Positions 50,988 through 59,848 of a DNA stretch of 64,000 nucleotides are shown one piece after another (position 1 is the stretch's first letter; every line of letters starts with the position of its first letter). This DNA comes from Verrucomicrobiales bacterium (GTDB lineage Bacteria > Verrucomicrobiota > Verrucomicrobiia > Verrucomicrobiales > DEV007). The stretch spans positions 21,132 to 85,131 of the forward strand of contig JARGNI010000025.1 in assembly GCA_029213195.1 (NCBI GenBank), read 5' to 3'. Under the pieces are notes generated by a model. That model saw only the letters and a list, made by a program, of their open reading frames with translations, did not search any database and was not told the origin of the DNA. A program made the position numbers and the translations under genes.

Positions 50988-52334
50988 CTACTCGTTTCGA
51001 GACTTCGTTTCGAGAGACTGGCTTCCGGTGCTGATTGCGGTTTCCGGAACGGAGATGGTGAATCGGGTACTTTTGCCGGGGTGGGAATCGACGGAGATTG
51101 TTCCGTTGTGGGCCTCGACCGCACGTTTGACGATGGATAGGCCCAGTCCAGTGCCCTTAATGTCGTTTTGTGCGTGGTGTTTCTGGACTCGGTAGAAGCG
51201 CTTGAAGATTAACGGGAGATCGGCGGCCGGGATTCCGATCCCGTCGTCATCGATTATGATCAGGTAGCGCCCTTTTTCCCGACGAAACGAGATCTTGATG
51301 CGGAGGCCGGGCTCGCGATTCTGCTTCAGGGCGTTCTCGATGAGGTTGAAGAAAATCTGGTCCCAGTAGTAGCGGTCGCCGATGAGGATCCAGTTTTCCT
51401 GCTCGCCCATATCGACTTTGATTCGCGCGTGACTCGCTTCGATCAAGGGGGCCAGTTGGCTGATCATCTCGTCCAGGGAATCGTGGAGATCGAAGGGCTC
51501 GCGATTCAAGAGGTCGGCGGCATTCTCAAGCTTCGAGATCATAAGCATGTCTTCGACGATGCGTGCGATCCGTTCCCCGTGCTTGCGCATCGTCCGGATA
51601 GCCCGACGGAAAAGGGCCTGGTTCAAGTCGACATTCGACTCGTCCATGGTCTCGAGATACCCATTGATGATCGAGAGGGGAGTTCGGAGTTCGTGCGATG
51701 CGTTGGCGATGAAATCTCGACGAATCTGATCCGTCTCCATTTCCGAGGTCACATCGCGCAGAAGAATCCAGACACCCATTTCGACTTCGCCACTCTTGCT
51801 GGGGAGGGGGAGGGGTTCGGCCTCGACCTGCAGATTGACTTCCCGAATGCGGCCGGGAGCATCTGACGCGATTCGGAGAACGATGGCCTCGGATGTCTTG
51901 GCTCCCAAGTCCCGAGCCAGTTGGAGGGTGTCGAAGATGCGATGATCCCGGCTCAGGTCGAGAAAGGGGCGAAAGAGATATGGCTGATCGCTCGGGAAAA
52001 GCGCCTTTGCGGCTTCATTGAGAAATCGGATCTCGTTGTTGCTGTCGAGAATGAAGATCGAGTCGTTGATTTCGTTCAACAATGCTTCGAGAAATTCACG
52101 CTGACTTCGTTCCGACTCGTAGCCCAAAGAAGCTTCCGAGAGCGTGTTGAGAGAAGCTCGGCTCAGCTCCTTGAGTCGGGGTTGTTTCGCGGCTGCGACA
52201 AGATCCTTTACATTGGGTGGGGGATCTTCTTTCAGGGCAGCGGTCAGATTTACAATTCCCCGGCGAATGCTGTAGAGACGCCATCCGAGATAAATGCTGA
52301 GGGCAGCAAAGCCGATGATGAGAGCATTTTGCAA
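50988..52334 (-). CDS. PhoR-like sensor histidine kinase
   Basis: 448 residues. One N-terminal membrane segment (about 4-22), a PAS-like domain (85-200, 'LLNEINDSIFILDSNNEIRFLNEAA'), the HisKA box with His214 ('FIANASHELRTPLS') and the HATPase domain ('NLIENALKQ', 'DDDGIGIP', 'GTGLGLSIVKRA'). This is the PhoR/PhoR-like layout. The start is TTG at 52334; no ATG is available between it and the preceding response-regulator stop. The regulator and kinase share a reading frame, separated by one stop and six codons. The signal sensed is not evident, although phosphate is typical of the family. Confidence 0.9.
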   Translation of the reverse strand: MQNALIIGFAALSIYLGWRLYSIRRGIVNLTAALKEDPPPNVKDLVAAAKQPRLKELSRASLNTLSEASLGYESERSQREFLEALLNEINDSIFILDSNNEIRFLNEAAKALFPSDQPYLFRPFLDLSRDHRIFDTLQLARDLGAKTSEAIVLRIASDAPGRIREVNLQVEAEPLPLPSKSGEVEMGVWILLRDVTSEMETDQIRRDFIANASHELRTPLSIINGYLETMDESNVDLNQALFRRAIRTMRKHGERIARIVEDMLMISKLENAADLLNREPFDLHDSLDEMISQLAPLIEASHARIKVDMGEQENWILIGDRYYWDQIFFNLIENALKQNREPGLRIKISFRREKGRYLIIIDDDGIGIPAADLPLIFKRFYRVQKHHAQNDIKGTGLGLSIVKRAVEAHNGTISVDSHPGKSTRFTISVPETAISTGSQSLETKSRNE

Positions 52335-52352
52335 ACGAGAGTCGGGATGAGG

Positions 52353-53039
52353 TTAATCTGAAGTCTTCACAAAGCGATAGCCGACCCCTCGCACCGTTTC
52401 AATGGAAGTTCCCTGATCCCCCAGTTTTTCACGCAGTCGCTTGATATGGGTATCCAGGGTTCGAGTTTGAATGAGGTCGCTGTATCCCCAGACCTTCTTG
52501 AGAAGTTCCCCGCGTTCCTGGGTCACGCCTGGCGACTCGATCAGACTGAGTAGGAGTTTGAATTCGGTGGCCGTGAGTTCGATCTCTTCGCCTTCGAGGA
52601 GCAGCTTCAGAGCATTCTTGTCGAGGCTGAAGGGGCCCGACTCGATAACGCTGCTGCCGACGTTCGGATTCGTGCGACGCAAAAGGTTGCGAACCCTCAG
52701 GATCAGTTCCTTGGGGCTGAAGGGCTTGGGGAGGTAGTCGTCCGCGCCCAATTCGAGTCCTTCCAGTTTTTCTTCGAGCCTTCCTCTTGCCGTCAACATG
52801 ATCACAGGAATCTCTTGGGTGCGCGCATCTTCACGGATGCGCTGATACACGGTGAGGCCATCCATCTCGGGCAGCATCAAATCGAGAATGATGAGGTCGG
52901 GACGCTTTTTCTTGGCAAAGTGAAGTCCTTCGAGGCCATCGCCGGCTTCGATGATCTCATACTTCTCCTCTCGGAGCAGATTCATCGAGATCAGTTCGCG
53001 AATATCTTCTTCGTCGTCGACGATGAGAATGGTGGGCAT
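52353..53039 (-). CDS. PhoB-like response regulator (OmpR family)
   Basis: 228 residues. Receiver domain with acidic pocket D8-D9 and phosphorylation site Asp53 ('LIILDLMLPEMDG'), Thr and Lys of the usual positions ('MLTARG', 'LPKPFSPKEL'), then a winged-helix DNA-binding domain ('IELTATEFKLLLSLIESPGVT', 'VDTHIKRLREKLG'-type region, 'VRGVGYRF'). It is encoded immediately upstream of its kinase. Typical targets are phosphate genes, but no pho gene is in the window and no clear Pho box was found in the 206 bp before its start. Confidence 0.93.
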   Translation of the reverse strand: MPTILIVDDEEDIRELISMNLLREEKYEIIEAGDGLEGLHFAKKKRPDLIILDLMLPEMDGLTVYQRIREDARTQEIPVIMLTARGRLEEKLEGLELGADDYLPKPFSPKELILRVRNLLRRTNPNVGSSVIESGPFSLDKNALKLLLEGEEIELTATEFKLLLSLIESPGVTQERGELLKKVWGYSDLIQTRTLDTHIKRLREKLGDQGTSIETVRGVGYRFVKTSD

Positions 53040-53245
53040 AGAAAGGGAGATACGGTGCGGAGCGTGTCGAATCGTCCGGGAATTCGAGAAATTGGAAAGT
53101 TCCTACCAGTTACAATACCGTCACACCTTGTTTGGATTCAAGGCTTTCAGTGACTTCTTGATCCTTAGTAGCTCGTCGTAGACAGAGTAGAAACCTCGGA
53201 GTAATCTATTTTCTTGATCCGAGCAGGGAGTGGTTCCCTTTCTTT

Positions 53246-54196
53246 ATGGCCATTCAAAACGTAAACCTTCAGGAGCAACCGCGACCGAAATCGGTGCAAG
53301 TGGTCGTCAATCCGGCACCTTCTCGCCGGATCCCCCTTCTCGCGATTCTGAACCAGGCCTTTCGCGAAGCCGGGATTGCCTGGGATATCTCGATCACTCA
53401 TGGCCCGGGAGATGGAAAGCGTCTCGCTCGCGAGGCTGCCGAGGCGGGTGTCGAAGTTGTCGCGGTCTATGGCGGAGACGGAACGGTCATGGAAGTCTCC
53501 GCCGGTCTTCTCGGAACGAATGTCCCCATGCTGATTCTCGGCGGGGGGACGGGAAACCTCGTCGCTTCGGAATTGCGTTTGCCGACTCAGTTGGAAAAGG
53601 CCTGTGACCTGATCTGCAAGGATCGCTATCGCACCAAGCACATCGATGTTGGGATGATGGGAGAAAGACCGTTTCTCCTGCGGATCGGTTGTGGCATCGA
53701 GGTCGGGGTCGTCGAAGAAGCGACTCGCGAGTTAAAGGATCAATTCGGCAAATGGGCCTACGTTTTTGCCGGTATCAAGATGCTGCAGGAGATCCCGGAA
53801 GCCGACTATCGTCTTGTCATCGATGACGAAAAGGTCATCGAGGCGACCGGCGTGGCTTGTGTCGTCGCCAATGCGGGGACCGTAGGGGTGGGGCGCCTGA
53901 CCCTGGCTCCTTCCGTGGATGTTCACGATGGTCTGCTCGACGTTTTTCTTCTCAAGAAGGCGAACATCGAAGGGATCGTCCAGCTCGCGAGAAAGATGAT
54001 GGGGTTGGACCGTCTCTGGAGATCCGAGGAGGAACAGGCGGTGCTCGACGCCTCGAAACTGATCACCCATTGGAGTGTGAAGAAAGTTTCGATCGAGACG
54101 GATCCCGTCTTGCCGATCCAGGTCGACGGAGACGTCGTTGCTTCGACTCCTCAGGAGATCCAGGGAAGAGTCGGGGCGCTTCGAGTGGTTGTATGA
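53246..54196 (+). CDS. Diacylglycerol kinase-like (YegS/DagK family) lipid kinase
   Basis: 316 residues. The N-terminal ATP-binding region has 'VVVNPAPSRR' and the nucleotide motif GGDGT ('AVYGGDGTVME'), followed by 'LILGGGTGNLVASEL'. The beta-sandwich C-terminus ('GVACVVANAGTVGVGRLTLAPSVDVHDGLLDVFLL') matches the family. It phosphorylates diacylglycerol or related lipids at the inner membrane. It is divergent from the PhoB-like gene with 206 bp between, and precedes the division cluster. Confidence 0.93.
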   Translation: MAIQNVNLQEQPRPKSVQVVVNPAPSRRIPLLAILNQAFREAGIAWDISITHGPGDGKRLAREAAEAGVEVVAVYGGDGTVMEVSAGLLGTNVPMLILGGGTGNLVASELRLPTQLEKACDLICKDRYRTKHIDVGMMGERPFLLRIGCGIEVGVVEEATRELKDQFGKWAYVFAGIKMLQEIPEADYRLVIDDEKVIEATGVACVVANAGTVGVGRLTLAPSVDVHDGLLDVFLLKKANIEGIVQLARKMMGLDRLWRSEEEQAVLDASKLITHWSVKKVSIETDPVLPIQVDGDVVASTPQEIQGRVGALRVVV

Positions 54197-54309
54197 TCCG
54201 CTAGGAGTCCCTTTTTGGGCGTATCGTGTTTTTCAGGGCTCGTTTCTTCGGTGCATTTCTTCGAATTGATGCTAAGAGAATCCAGAATCTCCGTATCTAT
54301 CTTATTTCT

Positions 54310-54329
54310 TGAGAAGGAAGCTCTTCTCA
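54310..54329. repeat. Small inverted repeat upstream of murG
   Basis: TGAGAAG (54310-54316) and CTTCTCA (54323-54329) form a 7-bp stem with a 6-nt loop, 25 bp before the murG start. It may affect murG translation or be a regulator site. No T-run. Confidence 0.3.
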
Positions 54330-54354
54330 GTCGACCTGCTCACCTCATTGACCG

Positions 54355-55470
54355 ATGGCGAAATATGCCGAACAACGACTCGTGATTGCCTGTGGCGGAA
54401 CAGGAGGGCACCTTTTTCCTGGAATTGCCGTGGCGGATGCGTGGACAAGGGAGGGAGGCGAGGCGCTGCTGCTCATCTCCGAGAAGCAGATCGATGCACT
54501 TGCTTCCGAGGGGTATGATCATCTTCGGTTTGAAAGGATGCCTTCGATCGCGATGCCAAGGCCCTATTCACCGAAGATGTTGGTCTTTCTCGCCAAGTTT
54601 GTCGGCGCCTTTTTCAGCTGTCGTCGACGATTTCGGGAGTTTCGAGCGACTTCGGTCCTCGGAATGGGGGGATTCACTTCAGCGGCGCCTCTTGCGGCAG
54701 GGCGCTCCCTGGGCCTTCCTACTTTCATTCACGAATCAAACTCGATTCCCGGTCGTGCCAATCGGCTCAATGCTCGTTTCGCTCGTACTGTTCTTGTAGG
54801 TTTCGAGCGCTGTGCTCCCTTTTTCCCCAAGAGTCGGAGAGTGGAAGTGGTCGGGACTCCGGTGCGGCCTTCGGTGGCCAAGATTCCAGGACAGGAGGAG
54901 AGCCGGACTCACTTTGGTCTCCAGCCTGATCGCAAGACAATTATGGTGATGGGCGGGAGCCAGGGCGCTCATCGCATCAACGAACTGATCGCAGCCTCGC
55001 TGCCTGCCTTCGAGGCGGCCGGGGTTCAGGTTCTTCATATCTGCGGACCGGCTGAAGAGGAGGAATGGAAGCCCTACTACGAGAAGAATCCGGAAGCAGG
55101 AGCTCTCGTGGGATTTTGTCGCGAGGTGCAGTATGCCTATGCAGCCTGTGAATTGGCCGTCTGTCGCTCGGGAGCCTCCTCGCTGACCGAGTTGGCTTTT
55201 TATGAAAAGCCTTCCGTTCTCATCCCTTACCCTTTCTCGGCAGAAGACCACCAGGTCACCAACGCGGAAATCTTTTCCATACCCAGTGCCGCCGAACTGT
55301 GGCCTCAGGCCGACCTGGATGAAGAAAATTTTGCGACTCGTCTGTTGGCGCTGATCGAGGACGAATCTCGACTCGAGGCGATGGCCAAGGGAATGAGGGA
55401 ACTGGCGATCCCAGATGCGTCCGAGAAGGTCTGTGAGGTCGTCTCTATGAGGGTGGGTGGAGAGGTGTGA
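54355..55470 (+). CDS. murG: UDP-GlcNAc transferase MurG (lipid II synthesis)
   Basis: 371 residues of typical length. The N-terminal G-loop 'ACGGTGGHLFPGIAVADAW', the central 'HESNSIPGRANRLNARFA', 'VVGTPVRPSV' and 'MGGSQGAHRINELI' are intact, with the donor-binding 'CRSGASSLTELAFYEKPSVLIPYP' at about 265-290. MurG adds GlcNAc to lipid I on the inner face of the membrane to make lipid II. It is the first gene of the division and wall operon on the plus strand. Confidence 0.96.
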   Translation: MAKYAEQRLVIACGGTGGHLFPGIAVADAWTREGGEALLLISEKQIDALASEGYDHLRFERMPSIAMPRPYSPKMLVFLAKFVGAFFSCRRRFREFRATSVLGMGGFTSAAPLAAGRSLGLPTFIHESNSIPGRANRLNARFARTVLVGFERCAPFFPKSRRVEVVGTPVRPSVAKIPGQEESRTHFGLQPDRKTIMVMGGSQGAHRINELIAASLPAFEAAGVQVLHICGPAEEEEWKPYYEKNPEAGALVGFCREVQYAYAACELAVCRSGASSLTELAFYEKPSVLIPYPFSAEDHQVTNAEIFSIPSAAELWPQADLDEENFATRLLALIEDESRLEAMAKGMRELAIPDASEKVCEVVSMRVGGEV

Positions 55471-55493
55471 AAAATTAATTTAGAGTATTGTAA

Positions 55494-57818
55494 ATGAGTG
55501 ACTTGTGTAGAGTTTGGGGTGAGCGTTTTGCAGATGCGGACCATCCGGTTCGGGTACACCTGATCGGGGTGGCCGGATCAGGGATGAGTGGGCTCGCCTC
55601 TCTTCTCCTCGGGTTGGGGCACAAGGTGTCCGGATCGGATCGAGTCACGTCTGGCGAGACGGCACGTCTGGAAAAAGCGGGACTCGATTTTTCCTCTCCC
55701 CACACGGCGGCTTCCGTGGAAGGGGTCGATGTCGTAATCTATTCCAGCGCTATCAAGAAGGGGAACTCCGCTTTTGATGCCGCAATCGCCTCCGAGATTC
55801 CACTGCTGCGTCGTGCCGAGGCGCTCTCGGCCATCATGCTGGGGAAGAAGGGCGTCGTCGTTGCGGGAACCCACGGGAAAACGACGACATCGGCTCTGGT
55901 TGCCCACATTCTGCGTGTCGGAGCAAAGGCCCCATCTCACTATGTGGGCGCGGAGATTCCCATCCTGGGAACCAACGCCAACTGGGATTCCAAGGGGGAG
56001 TTGTTCGTTGCCGAAGGTGACGAGAGTGATGGCACGCTCGTCAACTTTCATCCCGAATATGGGATTCTCTTGAACGTGGAAGAGGAGCATCTCGATCACT
56101 ACGACGGAATCGACGAGATCTGCGAGGTGTTTGGTCAGTTCTGCGATCAGACTGCGGGAAAAATCTTTTATTGCGGGGACGATCCCAACGCCGAGAGAGT
56201 GTGCGGGTCCCGAGCGAATTCCGTGAGTTATGGCTGGAACCGAGAACTGAATTTTTCCGCCGGAGATCTTTCTCCCAAGGGGGCTGGCACCGAGTTCACC
56301 GTGTTTCGCTCGGGGCAGGAACTGGGCCGGGTTCGTCTGGGGATCCCAGGGCGTCACAATGTGCTCAACGCCCTTGCCGCGATCGCAGTCTCCCTCGAGG
56401 CGGAGGTCTCCTTTGACCGGATCGATGAAGCACTCGGCTCTTTTCGTGGAGCCCGGCGTCGCTTCGAAAGCAAGCGAACCAGTGATTTCGTCACCGTGAT
56501 CGATGACTACGGGCATCACCCCACGGAGATTGCAGCGACGATCCAGACGGCAAGGAGTCAGCATGCCGGGCGCCTGATCTGCCTGTTTCAGCCTCACCGC
56601 TATTCGAGAACCCAGCTCCTGCGGGACGAGTTCGGGACCTGCTTCGATGGAGTCGACGAACTTTATGTCACTGATATTTACCCTGCGAGCGAGAAGCCGA
56701 TTCCCGGAATTACCGGAGAAACGATTGTCGAAGCGGTTCGGGAGAGAGGAGAGGTCGGGCTAGCTGTCTCGCATCCGAACCTGCAGTCTCTTCACCTCGA
56801 GGTTGGCCGGCGGCTGAAGCCGGGGGATTGGGTCATGACGCTGGGGGCGGGAAACATCCATGAGGTAGGAACCCGTCTTGCCCGGGATCTCGATCGGTTC
56901 GACCAACTCAAGGATCGCCTTGGAGAAACGGAGGGGGTGATCAAGCTGTATGAGCCGATGCGGAAACACACGACGATGAAAGTCGGAGGTCCCGCTCAAT
57001 TCTGGGTCGAACCAACGACCGTGGAAGGTCTGTCTCGCATTGTCTCCTACTGTGCGGAGAAGGGGGTCCATCTCCGGGTCGTGGGCCGAGGATCCAATCT
57101 GCTGGTTCGCGATGGGGGGATCTCCGGAGTCGTGATGTGTCCCGTGCGTGGAGAATTTTCGGAGATCCACGTCGAGGGAGATACGATCGAGGCGGGAGCT
57201 GGTGTAAAGTTCAAAGCACTAGCCGCTGCCGCTCAGTCGGCCGGGCTCGGCAATTTCGAGTGGATGGAAGGAATTCCAGGGAATGTCGGTGGGAGTCTCC
57301 GCATGAATGCGGGTGCGATGGGGTGGGAAACCTTTGATCAGGTGGTCAGCGTGCGCATGGTCGATGCGAACGGTGAAGTGTTTGAAAAACCTCTCGAGGA
57401 GATCCGACACCACTATCGAAACGTCCCCGAGTTGGCTCACAATGTGGCCGTATCCGCTGTGTTTCGTGGCGAACCCAAGCCGGATCGGGAAATCGCCGAG
57501 ACGATGGAAGCATCCAAGAACAAGCGTCGAACTTCCCAGCCCGTGGCCGCGAGTGCAGGATGTATCTTCAAGAATCCTGAGGGAATCGGGGCCGGCCAAC
57601 TCATCGATGAAATGGGGTTGAAGTCCCAGGGAGTTGGAGAAGCGCGCGTCAGCGATGTGCATGGGAATTTTATCGTGAATGAGGGCGGTGCTACGGCACG
57701 AGAGGTGCTCGATCTGATTGCGAAGATCAAGAAAGAAGCCAGCGAGGGGCGCGATATCGAATTGGAAACCGAAGTGCAGATCATCGGGCAGGATGAGCCA
57801 GTCGGAATGCGCGGATAG
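55494..57818 (+). CDS. murC-murB: MurC-MurB fusion (UDP-MurNAc-L-alanine ligase / UDP-enolpyruvylglucosamine reductase)
   Basis: 774 residues. MurC (about 1-470): 'HLIGVAGSGMSGLASLLLG' and the ATP loop GTHGKTTT (125-132), then the ligase domains with 'DDYGHHPTEIAATI'. MurB (about 482-774): 'TTMKVGGPAQFWVEPTTVE', FAD-binding 'VVGRGSNLLVRDGGISGVV' and 'ASAGCIFKNPEG' near the end with the catalytic Ser/Glu region. The fusion joins two steps of UDP-MurNAc-peptide synthesis in one polypeptide. Both halves look complete. MurB-type length (about 290) is of the shorter class. Confidence 0.95.
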   Translation: MSDLCRVWGERFADADHPVRVHLIGVAGSGMSGLASLLLGLGHKVSGSDRVTSGETARLEKAGLDFSSPHTAASVEGVDVVIYSSAIKKGNSAFDAAIASEIPLLRRAEALSAIMLGKKGVVVAGTHGKTTTSALVAHILRVGAKAPSHYVGAEIPILGTNANWDSKGELFVAEGDESDGTLVNFHPEYGILLNVEEEHLDHYDGIDEICEVFGQFCDQTAGKIFYCGDDPNAERVCGSRANSVSYGWNRELNFSAGDLSPKGAGTEFTVFRSGQELGRVRLGIPGRHNVLNALAAIAVSLEAEVSFDRIDEALGSFRGARRRFESKRTSDFVTVIDDYGHHPTEIAATIQTARSQHAGRLICLFQPHRYSRTQLLRDEFGTCFDGVDELYVTDIYPASEKPIPGITGETIVEAVRERGEVGLAVSHPNLQSLHLEVGRRLKPGDWVMTLGAGNIHEVGTRLARDLDRFDQLKDRLGETEGVIKLYEPMRKHTTMKVGGPAQFWVEPTTVEGLSRIVSYCAEKGVHLRVVGRGSNLLVRDGGISGVVMCPVRGEFSEIHVEGDTIEAGAGVKFKALAAAAQSAGLGNFEWMEGIPGNVGGSLRMNAGAMGWETFDQVVSVRMVDANGEVFEKPLEEIRHHYRNVPELAHNVAVSAVFRGEPKPDREIAETMEASKNKRRTSQPVAASAGCIFKNPEGIGAGQLIDEMGLKSQGVGEARVSDVHGNFIVNEGGATAREVLDLIAKIKKEASEGRDIELETEVQIIGQDEPVGMRG

Positions 57819-57862
57819 GTGAAGGCGGCGTGTCCCGGAAAATCGAAATTTGGAAGTGTATC

Positions 57863-58789
57863 ATGAAAGAGTTGGATGAATTGCAGGTAGCCGTGCTCGC
57901 AGGGGGGCCGGGATCAGAGCGCGAGGTCTCTCTCGCTTCGGCGAAGGGCGTCGTGGATGCCTTGGACGGTCGGGTGAAGGAAGCGGTCCTCGTGGATGTA
58001 GCTGGCCCGGGTTTCGAAATCCCGGAAGGAACGGACGTCGCCTTCAACGTCATTCATGGCACGTTCGGGGAAGACGGTTGCCTCCAGGCCGAGTTGGAAG
58101 AGCGAGGTATACCCTATACGGGAGCAAGAAAGCAGAGTTCTGAAATCGCTTTCGACAAGGTGAGGAGCAAGAAGCAATTCCTCGCTGATGGGGTTTCGAC
58201 TCCCAAATCGGAGGTCATGATCTGGGAGGGCGGGGATATACCTCCGAGTCCTGTCGGGCTGCCCTGCGTCGTCAAGCCGCCGCGAGAAGGTTCCAGTGTC
58301 GGAGTGCACCTGGTCGATACGGACCAGGAATGGACAGCGGCCGTCGAGGACGCAGGCCGGTTCAGCAAGGATCTGCTCGTAGAGGAGTTGGTGAGAGGTA
58401 AGGAGCTCACCGTGGGAGTGGTGGGCGACGAGGTTCTGCCGATTGTCCACATTCAACCCCGCTCGGGATTTTATGATATCTCGAACAAGTATCCCTGGAT
58501 GACAGGGGAAGGGGGAACCGACTATTTCTGCCCCGCTGATTTGTCTCCTGAAGTGACAAAGCGAGTTCAGGACGAGGCGCTGCGCGCACACCAATCGCTT
58601 GGGATCGAAGTGTATTCTCGCGTCGATGTTCTCCTCGATGAGGCGAGCGGGACTCCCTTTGTCCTTGAGGTGAACACCATTCCCGGGATGACGGAAAGCA
58701 GTTTGTTGCCCAAAGCGGCAGCAGCAGCCGGGATCGATTATCCAACTCTTTGTTTGAAAATTATTAAACTTTCGCTTAATTTCGGTTAA
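57863..58789 (+). CDS. ddl: D-alanine--D-alanine ligase
   Basis: 308 residues. The ATP-grasp ligase shows 'VAVLAGGPGSEREVSLASAKG', 'FNVIHGTFGEDGCLQAELEERGIPYTG', 'PCVVKPPREGSSVGVHLV' and 'PFVLEVNTIPGMTESSLLPKAA'. It makes the D-Ala-D-Ala dipeptide for the wall precursor. GGAAG lies 6 bp before the ATG at 57863, which was chosen over GTG at 57830. The stop TAA overlaps the ftsQ start by one base. Confidence 0.95.
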   Translation: MKELDELQVAVLAGGPGSEREVSLASAKGVVDALDGRVKEAVLVDVAGPGFEIPEGTDVAFNVIHGTFGEDGCLQAELEERGIPYTGARKQSSEIAFDKVRSKKQFLADGVSTPKSEVMIWEGGDIPPSPVGLPCVVKPPREGSSVGVHLVDTDQEWTAAVEDAGRFSKDLLVEELVRGKELTVGVVGDEVLPIVHIQPRSGFYDISNKYPWMTGEGGTDYFCPADLSPEVTKRVQDEALRAHQSLGIEVYSRVDVLLDEASGTPFVLEVNTIPGMTESSLLPKAAAAAGIDYPTLCLKIIKLSLNFG

Positions 58790-59823
58790 TGCGAAAGAAA
58801 CGGGGGCAAAAAAATTATCGCAAACCGGGGAAATTTCTCTTCCCTCGACGGAAACGAACCGAAGACGAGACGGATTGGTTTTTGCTGGAGGCACGTGTGT
58901 CTCCCGTGAAATCACGTCTCCAGCGACGTAGCGGGGTCAACTGGGCCATTCGCATTCTAGCTGTTGCTTGTCTCTGCATCAGCGCCCCGATTGGGATCAA
59001 AGCCGGTTACGATGCGATCTTCTTCGAGAATGAGGAATTCGTTTTGCAGCGTTTGAATGTTCACACCGACGGAGTCCTGCGTTCGCATCAGGTCACTGAG
59101 GTTGCGAATGTCGTGGTGGGGATGCAGTTGATGGAGTTGGACCTCAAGAACATCCGGAGCCGGATCGAGAAACTTCCCGTTGTGGAAGAGGCTATCGTCT
59201 CTCGTGAGATGCCGGACAAACTGAATGTCGTCATCAAGGAGCGGGTTCCCGTGGCATGGGTGAGCTGTCCTCCTCTGGGGGTAAGGCCTGGTGATATGGA
59301 GAGAGGATTTCTCATCGACGCATCCGGTATCATCTTTCGGTGTCTCGACCTGACCAACGAAGTCGCCCAGTTGCCTGTCATCGAGACTTTCTCCATGCCC
59401 GAGCCGGTGGAAGGGAAAGAGCTGGAAGTCGAAGGTTTCGCTTCTGCCCTGCAATTGCTCGCTGCTGCAGAGAAATCGGTTTCTACAGTTTCCGATCAGA
59501 TTCAAATGATTCGTCTTCGCAACGAGTGGTCGATTCATTGCCACTACCGGAGCGGTCTCCAGGTCGTCTTTGATATCTATGATATCGAGCGCGGGCTCCA
59601 GGACCTGGCTGCGATCCTCGATCAAATGGAAAAGGCGGGGGCGACCCTCGCGACGGTGAATGTCGTGGCGAGGGAGAATATCCCCGTGACTTTCGCGACT
59701 CCCGTCGATCCACAGCGCTTCGTCGAGGAGGGAGCGTCCCTGCAGGCAAACGCCGAAGAGGTGGGTGCTTCGCCTTTCAAGGAGAAGGAAAAACACTTGC
59801 GTTCTATTTTGAATGGCGGCTAA
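58789..59823 (+). CDS. ftsQ: Cell-division protein FtsQ (POTRA)
   Basis: 344 residues. A very basic cytosolic N-terminus (1-48) is followed by one membrane segment (about 50-72) and a POTRA-type domain ('FVLQRLNVHTDGVLRSHQVTEVANVVVGMQLMELDLKNIRSRIEKLPVVEEAIVSREMPDKLNVVIKERVPVAWV'-like core at about 83-160). The rest resembles the beta domain that binds FtsB/FtsL in E. coli, but is diverged. It begins at the last base of ddl (TAATG), so the pair is translationally coupled. Identity rests on the POTRA domain and position; sequence divergence is high, as usual for FtsQ. Confidence 0.88.
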   Translation: MRKKRGQKNYRKPGKFLFPRRKRTEDETDWFLLEARVSPVKSRLQRRSGVNWAIRILAVACLCISAPIGIKAGYDAIFFENEEFVLQRLNVHTDGVLRSHQVTEVANVVVGMQLMELDLKNIRSRIEKLPVVEEAIVSREMPDKLNVVIKERVPVAWVSCPPLGVRPGDMERGFLIDASGIIFRCLDLTNEVAQLPVIETFSMPEPVEGKELEVEGFASALQLLAAAEKSVSTVSDQIQMIRLRNEWSIHCHYRSGLQVVFDIYDIERGLQDLAAILDQMEKAGATLATVNVVARENIPVTFATPVDPQRFVEEGASLQANAEEVGASPFKEKEKHLRSILNGG

Positions 59824-59848
59824 GATGTTTTGTAGTTCTTAGTATTTA

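Noticed and set aside
53040..53245. A Pho box in front of the PhoB-like gene
   Set aside because: No tandem 7-bp CTGTCAT-like repeats with proper spacing were found.
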